From positions 1 through 47,048 of the forward strand of contig CATVYG010000017.1 in NCBI GenBank assembly GCA_958348225.1: DNA of 47,048 bases, in the 5' to 3' direction. This document shows positions 25,406 to 34,052 of the stretch, piece after piece. Positions within the stretch are counted from its first letter, which is position 1, and each line of letters opens with the position of its first letter. A program made the position numbers and the translations under genes. Source of the stretch: an uncultured Collinsella sp. Lineage in GTDB: Bacteria; Actinomycetota; Coriobacteriia; Coriobacteriales; Coriobacteriaceae. The notes below the pieces were generated by a model. The model was not told the DNA's origin. It searched no databases and saw only the letters and a list, made by a program, of their open reading frames with translations.

Positions 25406-26416
25406 ATGGCTCGCGAGGGCGCTCGTTCTAAGGATTCGGCTAAGCCTGGCATCAAGGAAGTTGCAGCGGTGGCGGGGGTTTCGCCTACTACGGTATCTCG
25501 CGTGCTTAATAATCGCGGCTATATTAGCCAAGAGACCCGCGATAAGGTCCATGCCGCGATGAAGCGCATCAACTATACGCCCAACGATATCGCCCGTGCC
25601 ATGCTCAACGGTCGCCTGAATCTAATAGGTATGATCGTCCCCTATGTCAGCAGCCCGTTTCATGCCCAAGCGGTCCAAGCCGTTGAGCGTACCCTGGCCG
25701 AAAACGGTTTTAAGATGCTGCTGTGCAATAGTGCCAATCGACCTGATCTTGAGCGTTCTTATATCGATATGCTTCGGCGCAATATGGTTGATGGCGTCAT
25801 TGTCAACTCGCTTAATATCGGTGCCGAGGCGTATGCCGAGATGGGCTTGAGTCTGGTTGGTATCGACTGCGACCTTGGCGAGGCCTCTGTTCAGATTGCG
25901 AGCGACAGCTATAGCATCGGCGAACTTGCCACGCGTCGCCTGATTGATGACGGGTGTTCGCGCATCTTGTGCCTGCGCAACAATAGCCGCATGCGTATGC
26001 CTGCCAATAAGCGTACCGATGCCTACCACGATGTTGTAGAGCAGGCTGGTTTGCCCGCGCTTGTCCGTGAGGTCGAGTTCGTTAAGTCCGACGACGAAAA
26101 GAGTGCGGTCGTTGCGAAGATCCTCGATGAGAACCCCGATATTGACGGCATCTTTGCGGGAGACGACACGATGGCGGCCATCTGCCTCAACGTGATGAAG
26201 CAGCGCGGCTTGAGCGCTCCGGACGATATTAAGGTCGTGGGCGCGGATGGCGCCCGCCGCACTATGACGTTTATGCCTGACTTAACAACCGTTCGTCAAG
26301 ATATCGATCGCATCGGAGAGCTCGCGGCGCAATCCATCATCGCTCTTGTTAACGGTGAAAAGCCCGAATCGAATATCAAGCTCCCCGTCGAACTTATCGA
26401 GGGCAAAACCGCGTAG
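25406..26416 (+). CDS. scrR: LacI-family transcriptional regulator (probable sucrose/fructan repressor)
   Basis: A 336-residue LacI/GalR regulator. HTH and hinge at residues 15-65: GIKEVAAVAGVSPTTVSRVLNN, SQETRDKVHAAMKRINYTPN, IARAMLNGRLN. The sensor domain follows with IGMIVPYVSSPFHAQAVQAVE, DGVIVNS and DDIKVVGADGARRT. The ATG at 25406 lies after GGGAGGG; an upstream ATG at 25385 is less well placed. It is followed 182 bases later by two GH32 genes and a PTS gene, and a shared operator word occurs three times before these genes and once before its own start, so it most likely controls the whole sucrose/fructan module. The symbol reflects that context. Confidence 0.88.
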   Translation: MAREGARSKDSAKPGIKEVAAVAGVSPTTVSRVLNNRGYISQETRDKVHAAMKRINYTPNDIARAMLNGRLNLIGMIVPYVSSPFHAQAVQAVERTLAENGFKMLLCNSANRPDLERSYIDMLRRNMVDGVIVNSLNIGAEAYAEMGLSLVGIDCDLGEASVQIASDSYSIGELATRRLIDDGCSRILCLRNNSRMRMPANKRTDAYHDVVEQAGLPALVREVEFVKSDDEKSAVVAKILDENPDIDGIFAGDDTMAAICLNVMKQRGLSAPDDIKVVGADGARRTMTFMPDLTTVRQDIDRIGELAAQSIIALVNGEKPESNIKLPVELIEGKTA

Positions 26417-26467
26417 CTCATCCGAGCCAAAAGAATCCCCCGAACGCTTCTGATGACCGTTCGCCGG

Positions 26468-26554
26468 CATATGTCAACCGTTTGCCGACGACTGGAACTG
26501 CGAAAAGACGTATTGGTGTGAAAACGTTTGACATATGAAAACGATTGACATATC
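26468..26554 (+). promoter_or_regulatory. Sucrose-module promoter with three LacI-type operator copies
   Basis: Three copies of AAACGnTTGACATAT: CAAACGGTTGACATATG on the minus strand (26468-26484), AAAACGTTTGACATATG (26521-26537) and, immediately adjoining in direct repeat, AAAACGATTGACATATC (26538-26554). TTGACA inside the second copy (26528-26533) is exactly 17 bases from TATCTT (26551-26556), giving a good promoter whose -35 and spacer are covered by operators, as expected for repression. Confidence 0.75.
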
Positions 26555-26598
26555 TTGCAGTTGTACCGAGTTAGTATCACGTGGAAAGGAAGTCTCGG

Positions 26599-27981
26599 AT
26601 GCACAAGGTGTATTACCAGCCTGAGGGAATTTGGGTAGGCGACATCATGCCGTACGGCGAGGACGGCACGTTCTATCTCTATCACCAGCGTGACACGCGA
26701 AACCCCGGTCCTTTCGGAGAGCCGTTTGGTTGGGCACTCGCGACGACCAAGGATTTCGTCAACTACAAGGACTTTGGCGAGAGCCTTGAGCGTGGCGGCG
26801 ACGAGGAAGTCGACCAGTATGTTTATGCCGGTACGGTGTTTAAGGTGGGCGACAAGTACCATGCGCTCTACACTGGTTGCAATCGCGATAAGGTCCGCGC
26901 ACGCTTGATGAAGCAGGTTCTTCTTCACGCAACGAGTGACGACGCCGTCAAGTGGGAGAAGAACATCGCCGAGACGCTGCTTCCGCCCCAGGAAGGTTAC
27001 GATGACCGCAACTGGCGCGATCCCTTTGTGCTTTGGGATGAGGAGAACGAAGAGTACATGCTCATCCTCGGCACGCGCGTGGGCGAGGACAAGCGTCTGA
27101 TGACCGGGCGTCTGGTCAAGTTCACCTCCAAGGACCTGGATACCTGGGAGTTCCAGGGCGACTGGTGGAATCCGGGCCTTTACACCATGTTCGAGATGCC
27201 TGATCTCTTTAAGATGGGCGACTGGTGGTATCTGGTGTTCTCCGAGTACAGTGATGGCAACAAGACCCGTTACCGCATGTCTCGCTCCATCAACGGTCCT
27301 TGGATCACTCCTGCTGACGATTCATTCGATGGCCGCGCGTACTATGCCGCGCGTACCGCATTTGATGGCGAGCGCCGCGTTCTCTTTGGTTGGGTTCCTA
27401 CGCGTGACGAGGGTGGCGATCCCAGCTCTTACCTGTGGGGTGGCACCTTTATGCCTCTCGAGATCGTTCAGCGTGCCGACGGAACGCTCGGCACCAAGCT
27501 CCCTGACAGCATGCTTGGCGCCTTTGGCGAGGCTAAGGCAGTCGAGGCCTTTGAGCTTTCCTGCGAGTCGGGCAAGGTCGAGCAGGTGCTCGCCGCGGAT
27601 GCCGGTTCCACCTATATGCTCGATGCCGACATCGAGCTCGCCGGTGACGCTGCCGGCTTCTCGGTGAAGCTTGCCGAGGACGCCGAGTCCGGTCTTGCCT
27701 ATGAGTTCCGCGCCAACCTGCGTGAGGGCAAGCTCGAGTTTACGGCGGCCCCCCAGTATCCGTGGTTCCAGGTCAACAACATGGGCCTCGAGCGTCCGTT
27801 GTTCTTTAAGGGCGAGGGCACTCATCATGTGCGCCTGGTCGTTGACGACGATATCGCGACCATCTTTGTCGATGATGTTGCGCTTAACGCGCGCTTCTGC
27901 AATAAGCAGGGCCAGGGTGTGGCACTGACGGTCACCGACGGTACGCTCAAGTGCGCAAATGCAACGATCGCGTCTCTGTAA
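26599..27981 (+). CDS. Glycoside hydrolase family 32-like enzyme, atypical (GDIMPY type)
   Basis: A 460-residue five-bladed beta-propeller enzyme of the GH32/fructosidase group. The nucleophile region reads WVGDIMPYG with Asp15 in place of the classical WLNDPNG; the transition-state motif RDP is at 140-142 (NWRDPF) and the acid/base Glu is E199 in MFEMPDLF (Cys of the usual EC motif is Met-Pro here). A C-terminal beta-sandwich follows (about 310-460). It lacks a signal peptide, so it acts inside the cell. ATG at 26599 has AAGGAAG six bases upstream. First gene after the operator cluster. The substrate is probably a fructose-containing oligosaccharide, but the altered motif means that a different linkage or a transferase activity is possible. 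Confidence 0.85.
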   Translation: MHKVYYQPEGIWVGDIMPYGEDGTFYLYHQRDTRNPGPFGEPFGWALATTKDFVNYKDFGESLERGGDEEVDQYVYAGTVFKVGDKYHALYTGCNRDKVRARLMKQVLLHATSDDAVKWEKNIAETLLPPQEGYDDRNWRDPFVLWDEENEEYMLILGTRVGEDKRLMTGRLVKFTSKDLDTWEFQGDWWNPGLYTMFEMPDLFKMGDWWYLVFSEYSDGNKTRYRMSRSINGPWITPADDSFDGRAYYAARTAFDGERRVLFGWVPTRDEGGDPSSYLWGGTFMPLEIVQRADGTLGTKLPDSMLGAFGEAKAVEAFELSCESGKVEQVLAADAGSTYMLDADIELAGDAAGFSVKLAEDAESGLAYEFRANLREGKLEFTAAPQYPWFQVNNMGLERPLFFKGEGTHHVRLVVDDDIATIFVDDVALNARFCNKQGQGVALTVTDGTLKCANATIASL

Positions 27982-28026
27982 TGGCATCAAAACGTTTTAT
28001 GATTTCGTAAGGGAATGGAGAGGAAC

Positions 28027-29478
28027 ATGGACTACAAAGTAGTGTCTCAGCAAGTCGTCGATAACGTCGGCGGTCTGGAGAACATCGAGGGCGCCACGCA
28101 TTGCGTTACGCGTCTGCGTCTGGTGCTCAAGGATACGAGCAAGTACAACAAGGCCGAGCTCGAGAACATCGATGGCGTCAAGGGCGTGCTGTACAACAGC
28201 GGCCAGCTCATGATCATCTTCGGTACCGGTACCGTCAACAAGGTCTACGATGAGTTTATGGCTCTGACGGGCGTTAAGGAAATCAGCGCTTCCGAGGTCA
28301 AGGGCGCCGAGGCGGACAAGAAGGGCAAGTTCTTCTCGGTCCTCAAGGTATTCTCGGATATCTTTATCCCCATCATTCCCGCTTTCGTCGGCGCTGCTAT
28401 CATCATCGGCCTTAAGTCGCTGATCGTTGCCAACGGCCTCTTTGGCATGGAGGGCAGCCTTGCCGACCACAGCGAGTTCCTCAAGAACCTCGCAAGCTTC
28501 TTTGCCATTATCGCCACCACGTTTGACTACCTGCCTGTCCTGGTTATGTACAGCGCGGTGAAGCGTTTTGGCGGTAACCCGATTCTGGGCATCCTCGTCG
28601 GTATCGTCATGGTTCACCCGAGCCTTATGAACCGCAACACGTTCGTTATGGACCCGACGGGTGCTGAGTACTGGAACTTTGGTCCGCTCTCCATTCCCAT
28701 GGTTGCTTTCCAGGGCGGCGTGTTCCCTGCAATCCTGACTGCCTGGTTTATGGCCAAGGTCGAAAAGATTGCCCAGAAGTACATCCCCGAGGTCGTTTCG
28801 TTCGTCTTTGTCCCGACCGTTACCCTGATTCTTGCTAACGTCGCCCTGTTCACCGTGTTCGGCCCGCTCGGCAACCTGATAGGCGACGTCCTCGCCGGTG
28901 TAATCGATATCCTGTACAACAGGATGGGCGTCTTCGGTGCCTTTGTCTTTGCCGCATTCCTGCAGCCGCTCGTCGTTACCGGTACGCATCAGTTCATCCA
29001 GGGTATCGAGGCAAACCTCGTCGCCACGACTGGCTTCAACTACATCCAGGCCATCTGGTCGGTTTCCATCATCGCCCAGGGCGGCGGCGCCATCGGCATG
29101 TACCTCATTCACAAGAAGCATTCCAAAGAGCGCAACATCTGCATGTCGTCCTTTATCCCGACGCTGGTCGGTATCTCCGAGCCCGCAATCTTTGCTGCAA
29201 ACATGCGCTACTCGATCATCCCGTTCATCTGCGCTTGCATCGGTGCAGGCTGCGGCGGTGCCTTCGTGAAGCTCTTTGAGGTGCGCGCCATCGGTCAGGG
29301 TCTGACCGGCGTGCTTGGCCTGCTCATCGTCACGCCCGAGACGCTCGTGTGGTATGTGGCTGGCAATCTCATCGCCTTTATCGTGCCGATCGTCTTGATC
29401 TTTGCCTACAACAAGGCAAAGGGCGTGCCGACCACTGATGAAGAGGGCGCTGGTGCTGGCTTCGATGTCAGCTTCTAG
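28027..29478 (+). CDS. PTS sugar transporter EIIBC (sucrose/beta-glucoside type)
   Basis: A 483-residue EIIBC permease of the glucose-glucoside superfamily. The EIIB domain (1-90) carries the phosphorylated Cys26 in GATHCVTRLR; EIIC from about residue 105 has roughly ten membrane helices and the conserved GISEPAIFAANMR substrate motif. There is no EIIA domain, so a separate EIIA has to serve it; none lies in the window. ATG at 28027 (after GGAGAGG) is better placed than the ATG at 28015. Between the GH32-like gene and a sucrose-6-phosphate hydrolase, so import and phosphorylation of sucrose is the natural reading. AAAACGTTTTATGA at 27990 weakly resembles the operator word. Confidence 0.92.
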   Translation: MDYKVVSQQVVDNVGGLENIEGATHCVTRLRLVLKDTSKYNKAELENIDGVKGVLYNSGQLMIIFGTGTVNKVYDEFMALTGVKEISASEVKGAEADKKGKFFSVLKVFSDIFIPIIPAFVGAAIIIGLKSLIVANGLFGMEGSLADHSEFLKNLASFFAIIATTFDYLPVLVMYSAVKRFGGNPILGILVGIVMVHPSLMNRNTFVMDPTGAEYWNFGPLSIPMVAFQGGVFPAILTAWFMAKVEKIAQKYIPEVVSFVFVPTVTLILANVALFTVFGPLGNLIGDVLAGVIDILYNRMGVFGAFVFAAFLQPLVVTGTHQFIQGIEANLVATTGFNYIQAIWSVSIIAQGGGAIGMYLIHKKHSKERNICMSSFIPTLVGISEPAIFAANMRYSIIPFICACIGAGCGGAFVKLFEVRAIGQGLTGVLGLLIVTPETLVWYVAGNLIAFIVPIVLIFAYNKAKGVPTTDEEGAGAGFDVSF

Positions 29479-29515
29479 TTGAGCCGTTCAGCGTAATCTG
29501 AGGATAAGTCCATTT

Positions 29516-29557
29516 GGGGAAGGGCGTTCGACTCGTGTGAGTCGAGCGTCCTTCCCC
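29516..29557 (+). other. Strong intercistronic hairpin between the PTS gene and scrB
   Basis: A 19-bp stem with two G-T wobble pairs (29516-29534 with 29539-29557) and the loop GTGT. No T-run follows. Position in the middle of an operon suggests an mRNA stabiliser or partial terminator that sets EIIBC high relative to ScrB. Confidence 0.7.
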
Positions 29558-29579
29558 ATAGACGAGAAAGTCAACGGCG

Positions 29580-31022
29580 ATGTTTAATCAAAAAAATAAG
29601 GTGACACGCGCGGACTATGAGCAGTGGCGTGCCGGACAGGATGAGACGGCGGGTCGCATCGCGTCCGACCCCGATAGGCTCCTGTTCCATGTGGAGCCTG
29701 AGGTTGGCTGGCTCAACGACCCCAACGGTTTGGTGCAGATCGGTGATACGTATCACATCTATCACCAATACGATCCATTCGATGCTGCGCATGGCGGTCC
29801 AGTGCTTTGGAATCATCTGACAACAAAGGATTTTGTGACGTACGAGAATCGCGGCCCTGTGCTGTTCCCCGATTCCGATTTGGATTCGAGCGGAGCGTAT
29901 TCTGGTTCTGCCTTTGTACACGACGGCAAGATTCACTACTTCTATACCGGCAACGTCAAGCATTTTGACCGCGATGATTACGACTACGTGTTGACGGGCC
30001 GTGAGCAAAACCAAATTCATATGGTTGCCGAGAACCCCGACGAATTGGGCGAGAAGCGCATGGCTGTTGGGCCGGTCGATTACCCCGACGATATCGGTAC
30101 GCACGTGCGTGACCCCAAAATCCTTGAACACGATGGTATCTACTACATGGTTCTGGGCGCTCGTACGAAAGACGACCGCGGCTGCGTGCTTGTCTATACC
30201 TCGAGCAATCTAGAGGACTGGAGCTATGCGACGCGCATTGAGTTGGGCGAGAAGTTTGGCTTTATGTGGGAGTGCCCCGATCTGTTTGAGCTCGATGGTG
30301 AGCTTATTCTCGTTTGCTGTCCGCAGGGTGTGTCCGCCGATGGATGGCGTTACCGCAATCCGCACCAGTGCGTGTGGTTCTCCATCGAGGCCGATTGGGA
30401 GGCGCCGAGTTTTAAGATCGCCGGGCAGGGCATGCCCCCGATGGTCGATGCCGGCTTTGATTTCTACGCACCGCAGTCTTTTGAGGATGCTGCGGGTCGG
30501 CGTTTGATGATCGGGTGGTCGGGTTGCCCCGATGCGACGGCAAAAAGCCCGACGGTGGCACGCGGGTGGCAGTGCGCGTTGACGGTGCCGAGAAAACTGA
30601 GCATGCGCGATGGTAAGCTCTGTCAGCAGCCGGTGCACGAGATTGAGAGGATGCGCGGCGACTGCGTTTGCGCGACAGGCGGTGAAACCGTTGAGGAGCC
30701 GGGCCGCCTGTTTGATCTTGTGGTTTCCTGTGAGGGCGCCCAGGTGATCGAGCTCGAAATCCGCAAGGGTGTCTTTGTGCGCTATGCAGACGGGATGCTT
30801 ACCCTCGACATGGGTGACGAAGGCTATGGGCGCGACCAGAGGTCGATCGAGCTCAGCGAGCTTCGCGACCTGCGCGTGCTTTCGGACACTACGATGGTCG
30901 AGATTTTTGCAAATGGCGGCGAGGCGGCACTTACGAGCCGTACCTATTCGCCGGCGGTTCCGGCGATGGAGCTGCACGCCGAGGGTGCGGCATCGATGAA
31001 TTTCTACCGCCTCGTGCATTAA
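29580..31022 (+). CDS. scrB: Sucrose-6-phosphate hydrolase / beta-fructofuranosidase (GH32)
   Basis: A 480-residue canonical GH32 enzyme: nucleophile Asp47 in GWLNDPNG, RDP at 177-179 (HVRDPK), acid/base Glu231 in MWECPDLF, then a C-terminal beta-sandwich. Cleaves sucrose-6-phosphate, delivered by the PTS transporter, into glucose-6-phosphate and fructose. No signal peptide, so cytoplasmic. ATG at 29580 is preceded by a weak purine-rich GAGAAAG; the strong hairpin just upstream may influence its translation. It is the last gene of the module. A general invertase/fructosidase activity on short fructans is possible; unlike the other GH32 protein at 26599 its motifs are standard. Confidence 0.92.
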   Translation: MFNQKNKVTRADYEQWRAGQDETAGRIASDPDRLLFHVEPEVGWLNDPNGLVQIGDTYHIYHQYDPFDAAHGGPVLWNHLTTKDFVTYENRGPVLFPDSDLDSSGAYSGSAFVHDGKIHYFYTGNVKHFDRDDYDYVLTGREQNQIHMVAENPDELGEKRMAVGPVDYPDDIGTHVRDPKILEHDGIYYMVLGARTKDDRGCVLVYTSSNLEDWSYATRIELGEKFGFMWECPDLFELDGELILVCCPQGVSADGWRYRNPHQCVWFSIEADWEAPSFKIAGQGMPPMVDAGFDFYAPQSFEDAAGRRLMIGWSGCPDATAKSPTVARGWQCALTVPRKLSMRDGKLCQQPVHEIERMRGDCVCATGGETVEEPGRLFDLVVSCEGAQVIELEIRKGVFVRYADGMLTLDMGDEGYGRDQRSIELSELRDLRVLSDTTMVEIFANGGEAALTSRTYSPAVPAMELHAEGAASMNFYRLVH

Positions 31023-31174
31023 CCGTGCGTGGAGCACGATTGGATTTGCTGGACGGAATGTGTCGCAGTTGTCGCGGCCAACTACCGCTTACCGCATATA
31101 GCGACCGTTTGCGGAATAAGTAACCCTCCTTAATAAACCGTGTGGAATCCTAGATAAGCACGGAGTTTTCCAGG

Positions 31175-31213
31175 GAGACGCTGTCCTTTGTTGTGTGCAA
31201 GGGGCGGCGTCTC
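31175..31213 (+). terminator. Probable hairpin terminator between scrB and the DegV gene
   Basis: GAGACGC (31175) pairs with GCGTCTC (31207-31213), with further pairing inside, followed by TTTGG. Modest quality; about 150 bases after scrB. The rest of 31023-31298 shows nothing recognisable. Confidence 0.45.
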
Positions 31214-31298
31214 TTTGGCGCTTGGACGCCGTTGTGCAACAGTGCGGCGGCGCGTGCCATGTATTGAAAAGCCAATGTCGAGATGGGTCGTGATAATA

Positions 31299-32153
31299 AT
31301 GGGCAAGTACGTAATCGTGGTTGAGTCTGGGTCGGATGTGACGCCGGAGCTCTGCGAGCGCTACGGCATCGTGCGCGTGCCCATGCATGTCACGATTGGT
31401 GACGAGACCGTCGAGGACGGCTCGATCGATCCGCTCGAGATTTATTCGCGCTGCAACGAGTTTGGCGTGATGCCCAAGACCAGCGGCTGCGCGCCTGCGG
31501 ATTTTGCTCACGTGTACGACCGCATTCACGCTGAGCAGCCCGATGCGACTATTCTGCATCTCGCGTATTCCGAGGCCACGACCTGCTCGCATCAATCATC
31601 GAAGATCGCCGCCAAGGGTCGCGACTACGTGTTCTCTATGGACACGCGCTTTGTCTCGGTAGGCCAGTCGCTCGTTGTCGTCGAGACCGCCAAATACATC
31701 GAGGCTCACCCCGATGCCACCGTCGACGAGATCTTTGCATTTACGAATTCCGTCATGGACCGCGTGCTGCTGGGCTTTGTTCCTACCGATCTTGCCTTTC
31801 TTAAGGCGGGCGGTCGCTTGTCCAACGTCGCATTCCTTGGCGCCCATCTGCTCAAGATTAAGCCCTGCATTGAGGTGACGGGCGGCAAGTTCGTGGCGAC
31901 CAAGAAGTTCCGCGGCTCTATGCTCAAGTGCGCCCGCGCCTTTATTGACCACATGGTTGCGAAGGGCGAGATTGACTACTCGCACATTGGCCTGGCGTAT
32001 TCGGTGGGCCTTTCCCAGGAGCTGCGCGATGACATGGAGGTCTATGCGCATGATCTGGGCTTTAAGGACGTTACCTGGACTCAGGTCGGCGGCGTCATCT
32101 CGAGCCATTGCGGCCCGACCGCCTTCGGTGCGGTGCTCACGCTTAAGGCGTAA
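31299..32153 (+). CDS. DegV family fatty-acid-binding protein
   Basis: A 284-residue DegV protein. Family members bind a fatty acid and, as FakB, present it to the kinase FakA for phosphorylation. Features: N-terminal YVIVVESGSDVTPEL (usually TDSSSDL), the signature PKTSGCAPADF, LHLAYSEATTCSHQSS, DTRFVSVGQSLVV and LAFLKAGGRLS for the lipid pocket, and the C-terminal GGVISSHCGPTAFG. ATG at 31299 gives the usual N-terminus; ATG at 31275 is an in-frame alternative and neither has a strong ribosome site. No fakA is in the window, and its role beyond family membership is not known. Confidence 0.9.
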   Translation: MGKYVIVVESGSDVTPELCERYGIVRVPMHVTIGDETVEDGSIDPLEIYSRCNEFGVMPKTSGCAPADFAHVYDRIHAEQPDATILHLAYSEATTCSHQSSKIAAKGRDYVFSMDTRFVSVGQSLVVVETAKYIEAHPDATVDEIFAFTNSVMDRVLLGFVPTDLAFLKAGGRLSNVAFLGAHLLKIKPCIEVTGGKFVATKKFRGSMLKCARAFIDHMVAKGEIDYSHIGLAYSVGLSQELRDDMEVYAHDLGFKDVTWTQVGGVISSHCGPTAFGAVLTLKA

Positions 32154-32195
32154 AGGCCGCAGGCGAGCGTTCTTCAGCCTGACATCTCGACGTAG

Positions 32196-32217
32196 CCCCC
32201 AGCCATGGTGATGGGGG
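32196..32217 (+). other. Small hairpin upstream of pflA
   Basis: CCCCCA and TGGGGG pair around 10 bases, 43 bases after the DegV stop; it may be a weak terminator. Further on, CGTTTAAACG (about 32249-32258), a perfect 10-bp palindrome, and TAGAAT (32272) lie before pflA and may belong to its promoter. Confidence 0.4.
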
Positions 32218-32327
32218 ATAGATTAAAACGTGCCGTTCTAGTCCGAGACGTTTAAACGCAAACGCATGGGCTAGAATGACTCTGGCATTTTAATTGGTTG
32301 CATCCAAGGAGAGGCAAGGTAGCGCGA

Positions 32328-33146
32328 ATGGCAGAAATGACGCTTGAGGGTGTGGACGCTCGTCCCGAGGACTCTGCGTTTGCCCTTGGCCGCGTGCATT
32401 CGATCGAGACGATGGGAACGGTCGACGGACCCGGCATCCGCTTTGTGGTGTTTGTTCAGGGCTGTCCCATGCGCTGCGCGTATTGCCACAATCCCGATAC
32501 CTGGTCGGTCAACGGCGGCACCATGGTGACCGTCGAACACCTGATGGATGAGTTCCAGAGTAACCACGAGTTCTATCGCAGCGGTGGCATTACGGTGTCC
32601 GGCGGCGAGCCGCTCCTGCAGCCCGAGTTTTTGGCCGATCTGTTTCGTGCTATGCATAACAACCCCGATGGCCGTGTACATACCTGCCTAGATAGCTGTG
32701 GCTATGCATTTGACCCCAACCACCCCGAGAAGTTCGATGCCGTGCTCAACGAGACCGACATGGTACTGCTCGATATTAAGCATGCCGACCCGGTCGAGCA
32801 TAAAAAGCTGACCGGTTGCGATCCCGCACGCATCTTGGCGTTCGGCGATGAACTTGCACGTCGCAAGATCAAGGTCGTTATCCGCCACGTGGTGGTGCCG
32901 GGCATTACCGACACGGTGGAGGAGTGCGAGAAGCTCGGTCGCCTCATCGCTCCATGGCACAACGTGGTGGGCCTGGAAATGCTGCCGTATCACACGATGG
33001 GTGTCGTCAAGTACGAGCAACTGGGCATTCCCTATAAGCTTGAGGGCGTACCTCAGATGGATACCGCGCGCATGCCCGAGCTGCGCAATGCCGTTATGGC
33101 CGGTATGAAAAAGCGCCGTGCGGAGCTCAGGTCGGCCATCGGCTAA
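32328..33146 (+). CDS. pflA: Pyruvate formate-lyase-activating enzyme (radical SAM)
   Basis: A 272-residue radical SAM enzyme that uses S-adenosylmethionine and a [4Fe-4S] cluster to place the glycyl radical on PFL. The cluster cysteines are C46-x3-C50-x2-C53 in GCPMRCAYCH; GTVDGPGIRFVVF, the GGE-like ITVSGGEPLLQ and the AdoMet-contacting DIKH segment are all present. ATG at 32328 follows GAGGCAAGG; MTLEG at 32337 is an alternative. It lies 7.3 kb from the PFL genes, whereas in many bacteria pflA is adjacent, with the sucrose module in between. Because its target glycine here sits on a separate 83-residue protein, the activase must recognise that small subunit or the assembled complex. Confidence 0.94.
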   Translation: MAEMTLEGVDARPEDSAFALGRVHSIETMGTVDGPGIRFVVFVQGCPMRCAYCHNPDTWSVNGGTMVTVEHLMDEFQSNHEFYRSGGITVSGGEPLLQPEFLADLFRAMHNNPDGRVHTCLDSCGYAFDPNHPEKFDAVLNETDMVLLDIKHADPVEHKKLTGCDPARILAFGDELARRKIKVVIRHVVVPGITDTVEECEKLGRLIAPWHNVVGLEMLPYHTMGVVKYEQLGIPYKLEGVPQMDTARMPELRNAVMAGMKKRRAELRSAIG

Positions 33147-33272
33147 CAAGCCATTTTTGCCCCTTTATGATACCCGAGCTGTACTGGCCTAACGGCTTGG
33201 TGCTGACACGGTTGAGCCAAAATGCTGGTACCATACCGTGGATAAGCAATTTGCACGGATTTGGGGGATGGC

Positions 33273-34013
33273 ATGGCAACCATCGCGATCATAGGCGCAC
33301 TCGAAAAAGAGGTTGCGCAGATTAAGGAAGAGCTGAGTGGCACGCATGAGTCGCAGGAGGCGGGCTTGACCGTTGTGAACGGTGGGCTTTCGGGTCTGAC
33401 AGTAGTCGCCACGACGGCAGGCATGGGGACCGTGAACGCCGCTGCCGCAACGCAGCATCTCATCAGCAAATACGCCCCGCAGGCCGTTGTGTTTTCGGGC
33501 ATTGCGGGCGGCCTAAACCCTAAACTCCATATTAACGACGTGGTTATAGGCAAGTGCCTGCGCTATCTGGATACCGATACGGCACTCATCGCCGAGTCCG
33601 CGCCGGGGCTCGAGGAGTTTGTCTCGACACCGGCGTTGGCTGATGTTGCCGCCGCCGTGCTTGCCGAGCATGGATTTGTGGATGCCTCGGCGGATGAGAC
33701 TTCTGCGGAGAAGGACCCCAAGCAGTTCCTGTGTGGCACTATCGCCACGGGTGATCGCTTTGTTACGGGTGACGCCATGCGTAACGCTGCGATTGAGGCC
33801 ACGCATGCCGATTGCGTCGAGATGGAGGGCGCGGCAATTGCGCACATCGCGGCCAAGAATGGTGTCGATTGCCTGGTACTGCGCGCTATCAGCGATAATT
33901 GTGACGAGGCATATGACGCGTTTTGCGAGCGCGAGTTCGATCTGGACGAGTACGCTCGCACCGCGAGCGGCATCACGCTTGACATCGTTCGTCGTATCGC
34001 CGCCGCGCAATAG
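33273..34013 (+). CDS. mtnN: 5'-methylthioadenosine/S-adenosylhomocysteine nucleosidase
   Basis: A 246-residue MTA/SAH nucleosidase that removes adenine from methylthioadenosine and S-adenosylhomocysteine, and in radical SAM-using cells also from 5'-deoxyadenosine. Motifs: IIGALEKEV with the catalytic-site Glu, GTVNAAAATQ, the phosphorylase-like VFSGIAGGL, ATGDRFVTGD, VEMEGAAIAH and RAISDNCDE with the catalytic Asp. ATG at 33273 comes after GGGGGA. EngB follows after 39 bases, so the two may share a transcript. Downstream of pflA, a source of deoxyadenosine; that link is an inference. Confidence 0.93.
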   Translation: MATIAIIGALEKEVAQIKEELSGTHESQEAGLTVVNGGLSGLTVVATTAGMGTVNAAAATQHLISKYAPQAVVFSGIAGGLNPKLHINDVVIGKCLRYLDTDTALIAESAPGLEEFVSTPALADVAAAVLAEHGFVDASADETSAEKDPKQFLCGTIATGDRFVTGDAMRNAAIEATHADCVEMEGAAIAHIAAKNGVDCLVLRAISDNCDEAYDAFCEREFDLDEYARTASGITLDIVRRIAAAQ

Positions 34014-34052
34014 CACGCCCGTTTTGTAAGAACCTACGACCAAGGAGTGTCC

